DNA of 64,000 nucleotides, from positions 1 through 64,000 of the forward strand of contig JAIXUQ010000087.1 in NCBI GenBank assembly GCA_027483465.1. Direction: 5' to 3'. The position numbers were made by a program, and so were the translations under genes. The DNA comes from Sphingomonadales bacterium. GTDB taxonomy: Bacteria > Pseudomonadota > Alphaproteobacteria > Sphingomonadales > Sphingomonadaceae. The notes under the pieces are model-generated. The model did not search any database, was not told the DNA's origin, and saw nothing but the letters and a program-made list of their open reading frames with translations. This document shows positions 60,004-64,000 of this stretch, in pieces. Numbering within the stretch: position 1 is the stretch's first letter; the number at the start of each line of letters is the position of its first letter.

Positions 60004-60467
60004 CCCGCCTTGCGCACCAGCAGCCTGGCGCGCACCGATTGATCGGCATTGCGGCTGGCCTCAAGCTCGTCCACCACCAGCCCGTCCCGCTGCTCCAGCG
60101 CGGCGGCCCAAGCGATCAGCAGCCGGCCGTTGACGGCGGCCAGTTCCAGCACGGCCTGGCCCTGGCCCTGTGCCTCCAGCCGGGTGGGAGCCAGCCCGGC
60201 TTCGGCCAGCCGGCGGCCAAGCAGATCGATCACCGGCCCAGCGGGCGGGGCCGGCCGGGCGCGGATGGCGGCGGCCAGGGCGCGGGTGGTGGCCAGTTCG
60301 CGCTGGGCCGTGGCCGCATCGTCCATCGCGCTGGCCCGTGCGGTGGCCAGCGGGCGCAGGATCAGCAGCCAGGCCAGCAGGCCGGCCAGCATCAGCGCGG
60401 CCAGCAGCAGCAGCGCCTGCTCGCGCCCGCTGCGCTGCCGCCACCAGGGGGTGAATGCCGCCATCAT
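60000..60467 (-). CDS. gspM: Type II secretion system protein GspM
   Basis: The 155-residue protein has a short cytoplasmic start (WWRQRSGREQ), one membrane helix (about 17-36, ALLLLAALMLAGLLAWLLIL), and a periplasmic ferredoxin-like domain with EAQGQGQAVLELAAVNGRLLIAW. It fits GspM, which binds GspL in the inner-membrane platform. ATG 60467 overlaps the gspL stop as ATGA. Confidence 0.9.
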   Translation of the reverse strand: MMAAFTPWWRQRSGREQALLLLAALMLAGLLAWLLILRPLATARASAMDDAATAQRELATTRALAAAIRARPAPPAGPVIDLLGRRLAEAGLAPTRLEAQGQGQAVLELAAVNGRLLIAWAAALEQRDGLVVDELEASRNADQSVRARLLVRKAG

Positions 60468-61483
60468 CGCTGCACCGTCACCGGTGTGTCGCTGCCGTCG
60501 GGCGTGGCGCGGGTGGCGCCGGCACTGGCCCTGAGGCCGCGCGCCGTCAGTGCATCGGCCAGCGCCTGGGCCTCGCCGGCGCCGCCGGCCACGCCGGCGA
60601 CCAGCCCGCCGGCCGGCGTGTAGCGCAGGGAGGCCAGCGCGCTGCCGGGGCGGGTGGCGATCGCTTCCACCACCGGGCCAGCGAGCGCGCCCAGCCCGCC
60701 ATCGGCGCCGCGCTGCCGGGCGAGTGCGGCCAGCGCCGCGGCCGGATCATCGGCCCCGGCCGGCAGCAAGCCGGCGGCGACGCCGGCGGCTTCGGCGCGG
60801 GCCGCCCCGGCAGCGCGCTTCGCCTGCACCAGCGCCGCCACATCGCCGGCCAGCCACAGGCCGGCCAGCGTGGCGGCCAGCAGGCCCAGGCGGCGGCCAA
60901 GGCCGGGTGGCGGCTGCCAGCGCGACACCGGCGCGAAATCGCCGCACAACAGGTTGAGCGGCGGCTCCGCTTCGGACGCGAAATCGGCCGCCGTGGTGGC
61001 GGCATCGCCCAGCAGCACGGCGGCCAGCCCGGCTTCGGCGGCAAAACCCTGATCGGCGGCGCGGGCCACCACGCGATCACCGCCGCGCCACACCGCAAAG
61101 CCGGTGGCCGGCGCCGGCAACAGCAGCGGTTCGGGCAGGATCAGGCTGGGTGTGAGGCCGGCGGCGGCCAGTTCGGCCAGCCAGCCGGCCATGGTGGCGC
61201 GTGCCACCACCGCCACCGGGCGAAGGCCGCTGCCGGCCGCCACGGCAATATGGGGATCGGCTTCGGCCAGCGCCTCGCCCAGCAACAGCCGCGCCGCCGC
61301 TGCCGCCTGGGCCGGGGCCAGCGCCGGCAGATCCAGCCAGTGCAGCGCCACCGCCTCCCCGGGCACCACCAGCAGCAGCGGTTCGCCGGGGGTGGCCGGG
61401 GGCAGGCCTTCGCCGCTGGCCAGCACGCGCCGGCCATCCAGCCGTTGCCAGTGCGGCGCTGGGGCAAGGAAAAGGCGGATCAT
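60464..61483 (-). CDS. gspL: Type II secretion system protein GspL
   Basis: The 339-residue protein has a cytoplasmic actin-like domain (MIRLFLAPAPHWQRLDGRR..., LLLVVPGEAVALHWLDLPAL), a membrane helix near residue 205 (LGLLAATLAGLWLAGD) and a periplasmic end. This is the GspL plan, which holds the GspE ATPase to the platform. Its start overlaps the gspK stop (ATGA). Family similarity is modest outside these features, but context is decisive. Confidence 0.9.
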   Translation of the reverse strand: MIRLFLAPAPHWQRLDGRRVLASGEGLPPATPGEPLLLVVPGEAVALHWLDLPALAPAQAAAAARLLLGEALAEADPHIAVAAGSGLRPVAVVARATMAGWLAELAAAGLTPSLILPEPLLLPAPATGFAVWRGGDRVVARAADQGFAAEAGLAAVLLGDAATTAADFASEAEPPLNLLCGDFAPVSRWQPPPGLGRRLGLLAATLAGLWLAGDVAALVQAKRAAGAARAEAAGVAAGLLPAGADDPAAALAALARQRGADGGLGALAGPVVEAIATRPGSALASLRYTPAGGLVAGVAGGAGEAQALADALTARGLRASAGATRATPDGSDTPVTVQR

Positions 61484-62421
61484 TGCTCTGGCCCCCAGCG
61501 GCGCACCAGCAGCCGCGCCGGCCTGGTGCCGGCATCGAACAGCCCGGTGGCCTCCAGTGGCAGGCCGGGGCCGGCGTTGGCAAGGGTGAAGGCCACGAAG
61601 CGATCGCGCACCGCCACCTGGCGCAGCACATCGGCCGGCAACGTCCGCCCGGCCATCAGCGGCTGGCTCCAGAATTCATCCGGAGTGCGCCAGCCTTCGA
61701 CCGGCCGGGCCGCAATCGCATCGCGGGCGGTGGGCAGCGGCACATTGGCCAGCGCGGCCAGCACCGGCGCATCGGCCGGCACCAGGCTGTTGACATTGGG
61801 CTGGGACAATTCGGTGTCGGGCAGGGCGCACAGATGCGGGCGGGCGCGGGCAAAGATCGCCGGTGTCACCCCGGCCACCGCGCGCCACTCGCTCACCTCG
61901 GCCAGCGGCAGGCCGGCGGTGCGATAGGGCACGGCCGCCCTGGCATAGGCCGGGTCTTCGGCGCCGCCGCTGCCGGGCTGGCTGTCGATGTCGATCCAGT
62001 CGGCCGTGGCGCTGGCGATGCGGGCGGCCTCATCGCCGGGCACATCCAGAAGGGTGAGCAGCCGGGCCAGTTGCTCCACGCCCAGCGGCCGGGTGGCGGT
62101 GCGCCCGGCCGGGCCGATCGCCACGCTGTTGAGATTGAAGCAATTGCCGCCGGGCGCCAGCTGCACCAGCGCCGGCCCGGCTGGCGTCTCCAGCCGGAAG
62201 GCACCGGCGGGCAGTGCCGGCAGCGGCAGGCGCGCCGCGATCATCGGCTCGGCGGCCAGCGCCGCGCTCTGGCCGGCGGCCACCGCGCTGCGGCTGGCAT
62301 CAAGATGGCGGGCCAGCCGCAGCCGATCGAACAGGCTGGTGGACAGCGCCGCCATGATGCCAACCAGCACCAGCACGTTGATCAGCGCGGCGCCGCGCTC
62401 GGTGGGGCGGGGTGGCGGCAT
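61480..62421 (-). CDS. gspK: Type II secretion minor pseudopilin GspK
   Basis: The 313-residue protein has a prepilin-like start (RGAALINVLVLVGIMAALST, about 15-35) and the larger globular domain of GspK with GNCFNLNSV and ATADWIDIDSQPG. It caps the pseudopilus tip with GspI and GspJ. The leader is cleaved by the prepilin peptidase; the Glu at +5 is replaced by Asn/Val here, as is usual for GspK. ATG 62421 shares a base with the gspJ stop (TGATG). Confidence 0.92.
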   Translation of the reverse strand: MPPPRPTERGAALINVLVLVGIMAALSTSLFDRLRLARHLDASRSAVAAGQSAALAAEPMIAARLPLPALPAGAFRLETPAGPALVQLAPGGNCFNLNSVAIGPAGRTATRPLGVEQLARLLTLLDVPGDEAARIASATADWIDIDSQPGSGGAEDPAYARAAVPYRTAGLPLAEVSEWRAVAGVTPAIFARARPHLCALPDTELSQPNVNSLVPADAPVLAALANVPLPTARDAIAARPVEGWRTPDEFWSQPLMAGRTLPADVLRQVAVRDRFVAFTLANAGPGLPLEATGLFDAGTRPARLLVRRWGPEQ

Positions 62422-63002
62422 CAGGGCGTGCCCCCCGGCCCCATCGGCACCACCAGCCGGATGCGGCCAATCTCCGGCCCCTCCAGCATGAGTTCCAGCG
62501 CGCGCGGCAGCGCCTGGGGATCGGGATTGGTCCATCCGGCCTGCCAGCCGCGCCCATCATGCACCCGCATCGCCACGGCCGAAACGCCGCCCAGCAGCAC
62601 GCTGGCCTCTCCTTCGGCCACACCATCCAGCATCGGCGCGGGGCGGCGCACCAGTGCGCCACCCTCAACTGACCAACGCACCCGTTGCAGGGAGGCGCGC
62701 GGCATGCCGGCCGGATTGGCCCAGCCGCGCCGCACCAGCGTGAACAGCGCGCCGTCACCGCCGCTGAAGGCGGCATGGGTGCGGCCTTCGCCATCGCGCC
62801 ACGGCCGTGGTGCAGCCTGGGCGGCATCGGCCATCAGCAGCGCCTGGGTGCGGGCCAGCGCGCCGGCGCCATCGGCCAGCCGGGTCGCGGCGTCGCTGGC
62901 AGCCACGCTGCCGGCCAGCAGCGCGGTGCCGGCGCTGGCCATGAGGCCGAAAATGGCCAGGCCCACCAGCAGCTCGATCAGGGTGAAGCCGTTGCGGATC
63001 AT
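62421..63002 (-). CDS. gspJ: Type II secretion minor pseudopilin GspJ
   Basis: The 193-residue protein has the prepilin signal RNGFTLIELLVGLAIFGLMA, with Glu at +5 after the cleavage, and a GspJ-type globular part (ALARTQALLMADAAQAAPRPW, RPAPMLDGV). It belongs to the pseudopilus tip complex. ATG 63002 overlaps the gspI stop (ATGA). Confidence 0.93.
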   Translation of the reverse strand: MIRNGFTLIELLVGLAIFGLMASAGTALLAGSVAASDAATRLADGAGALARTQALLMADAAQAAPRPWRDGEGRTHAAFSGGDGALFTLVRRGWANPAGMPRASLQRVRWSVEGGALVRRPAPMLDGVAEGEASVLLGGVSAVAMRVHDGRGWQAGWTNPDPQALPRALELMLEGPEIGRIRLVVPMGPGGTP

Positions 63003-63349
63003 CGCCGGCTCCACAACAGCCGGTCGCTGGCGATGGTCTGGCCGGCGGCGCCGCGCACATCGACGGCGATCAGGATGGTGCCGGGATCGGGGCCGGGGCT
63101 GGTGCGGCGCACCCAGGCCCATTCGCGCCGGCCGGCGCGTTCCTGCCCGGCGGCCGGCCCGGGGGCGGTGGGGGAAAGCCAGGCCTCCAGCGCCTGGTTG
63201 CGGGCGACGATGGCGGCCTCCCCCCGTTCGGCCAGTGTGGTGGCGCTGGCCAGGCTCACCCCTTGCAGGCGGATCAGCGCGACCGCGGCCAGGCCGAAGA
63301 TGGCCAGCGCCACCATCACCTCAACCAGCGAGAAGCCCTCAGCGCGCAT
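62999..63349 (-). CDS. gspI: Type II secretion minor pseudopilin GspI
   Basis: The 116-residue protein has the prepilin signal MRAEGFSLVEVMVALAIFG and a short globular domain (RNQALEAWL, REWAWVRR), as in GspI. It works with GspJ and GspK at the pseudopilus tip. Its stop overlaps the gspJ start and its own start lies within the end of gspH (11-base overlap). Confidence 0.93.
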   Translation of the reverse strand: MRAEGFSLVEVMVALAIFGLAAVALIRLQGVSLASATTLAERGEAAIVARNQALEAWLSPTAPGPAAGQERAGRREWAWVRRTSPGPDPGTILIAVDVRGAAGQTIASDRLLWSRR

Positions 63350-63767
63350 GGACCGCTCCGGCGGCGCTGATCGTCACGCTGGCGCTGGCGCTGTCTTGCT
63401 GCACCGTCAGCCGCGCCGGGCTGGCCAGGCCGGTGGGATCGAAGATGATGGCGCCTTCCGGCTCGCTGATCAGGCGCTGGCCGGCTGGCAGGCGCACCGC
63501 CGGCTGGCCGGCCGCCTGCCAGCCCTGCGCAGCGGGCATCACCTGCACCGGCCGGCCCGACAGGATGGCGGCATCGCGCGCGGCATTCATGTGGGCGGCC
63601 AGCCGCTGGGCGCTGCGGCGCACATCATCGCCGTCGCCCGGCAGGCTGAGCACCACGGCCGCCGCGGCAATGCCGATGATGGCGATCACCACCACCAGCT
63701 CCACCAGCGTGAAGCCGGCCGCACGCCGCCTTGGCGGGGCGTCACAGGTTCCAGTTGCCGATGTCAT
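63339..63767 (-). CDS. gspH: Type II secretion minor pseudopilin GspH
   Basis: The 142-residue protein has an 18-residue leader and the prepilin signal RAAGFTLVELVVVIAIIGI with Glu at +5, followed by a GspH domain (RRSAQRLAAHMNAARDAAIL, FDPTGLASPARLTV). The chosen ATG 63767 overlaps gspG by 26 bases, which is usual in tight Gsp operons. Earlier in-frame starts lie far inside gspG. Confidence 0.92.
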   Translation of the reverse strand: MTSATGTCDAPPRRRAAGFTLVELVVVIAIIGIAAAAVVLSLPGDGDDVRRSAQRLAAHMNAARDAAILSGRPVQVMPAAQGWQAAGQPAVRLPAGQRLISEPEGAIIFDPTGLASPARLTVQQDSASASVTISAAGAVHAR

Positions 63768-64000
63768 CACCGTCGGCTCCGGGCCCGGTCTTGCCATCCG
63801 GCCCCATCGACCAGACATCGAACGGCCCGCTGCGGCCGGGGGCGGCATAGCGATAGGGATGACCCCAGGGATCATTGGGCAGCCGGCTGAGATAGCCGCC
63901 GGGGCGATAGCGTTCGGGCTGGGCCAGCCCGCCGGGCGGCGCCTTCAGCGCGTCCAGCCCTTCGGCGGTGCTGGGAAACGCCATCTGATCGGCGCGATAG
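63742..64000 (-). CDS. gspG: Type II secretion major pseudopilin GspG, C-terminal part
   Basis: The gene runs off the window; about 86 codons of the C-terminus are seen (ending DDIGNWNL). FPSTAEGLDALKAPPGG, GYLSRLPNDPWGHPYRY and the Asp/Gly-rich calcium-site end GPDGKTGPGADGDDIGNW are all signatures of GspG. The N-terminal prepilin signal lies outside. gspD, E and F probably lie further upstream, beyond the window. Confidence 0.93.
   Translation of the reverse strand, partial: YRADQMAFPSTAEGLDALKAPPGGLAQPERYRPGGYLSRLPNDPWGHPYRYAAPGRSGPFDVWSMGPDGKTGPGADGDDIGNWNL

Overview
The window looks like a chromosomal segment of a high-GC (about 70% by eye) alphaproteobacterium, most likely a sphingomonad (order Sphingomonadales). 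The evidence is the tig-clpP-clpX order, three TonB-dependent receptors including Caulobacter/Xanthomonas-like ones, a PEP-CTERM protein ending in a PEPSSWAMLIAGFGLIG sorting signal, an alphaproteobacterial-type leucyltransferase (bpt), and gene-dense DNA with many 1-4 nt stop/start overlaps. There is no rRNA, CRISPR array or recognisable transposase.

Layout. 1-4313: end of an efflux transporter, then clpX, clpP and tig (ATP-dependent proteolysis and folding) on the minus strand. 4382-7123: tRNA-Leu(UAG) and a cyanide-insensitive-type bd oxidase operon (cydA, cydB and a 37-residue DUF2474 protein). 7215-12342: fhs, then a heme-type TonB receptor and a DUF6607 protein, each preceded by a candidate Fur box. 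12366-15904: a second TonB receptor coupled to a secreted propeller-like protein, behind a possible Pho box. 15941-18270: a papain-family protease fused to a seven-repeat lectin-like propeller, overlapping a chagasin-like (I42) inhibitor gene; this is the most unusual module. 18450-25529: a fused indolepyruvate:ferredoxin oxidoreductase-type enzyme, a TetR regulator, a GNAT, and DUF1285, CoA pyrophosphatase and CCA-adding enzyme genes. 25517-29572: SPFH protein with a ribbon-helix-helix partner, three tiny membrane proteins, parC. 29851-34600: PEP-CTERM protein, rnc-era-recO, pgi.

34681-38233 contains a small secreted protein, a LysR regulator, a conspicuously AT-richer lone gene (36073-37302) that looks acquired, and bpt. 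38360-48733 is mostly metabolism: threonine ammonia-lyase, a 3-hydroxyisobutyrate-dehydrogenase-like enzyme, two different 2-oxoglutarate/Fe hydroxylases, a YtcJ-like amidohydrolase, a prepilin peptidase, an intergenic palindromic repeat cluster, and an overlapping run of D-cysteine-desulfhydrase-like, Asp/Glu racemase-like and zinc alcohol dehydrogenase genes. 48747-53361 holds an autotransporter and a Tat-type amidase.

The last 10 kb (53788-64000) is one minus-strand block: type II secretion genes gspG-H-I-J-K-L-M-N, an unnamed gene and gspC, followed by a beta-helix lipoprotein and a TonB receptor. The lipoprotein promoter carries four 11-bp-phased repeats that resemble those in front of the second TonB receptor at 12.4 kb, which suggests phosphate (PhoB) control of the surface machinery. 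The prepilin peptidase at 44.7-45.4 kb could process the pseudopilins of this system. Start codons were chosen from Shine-Dalgarno sequences, overlaps with upstream stops and family alignment from memory; no database search was run.
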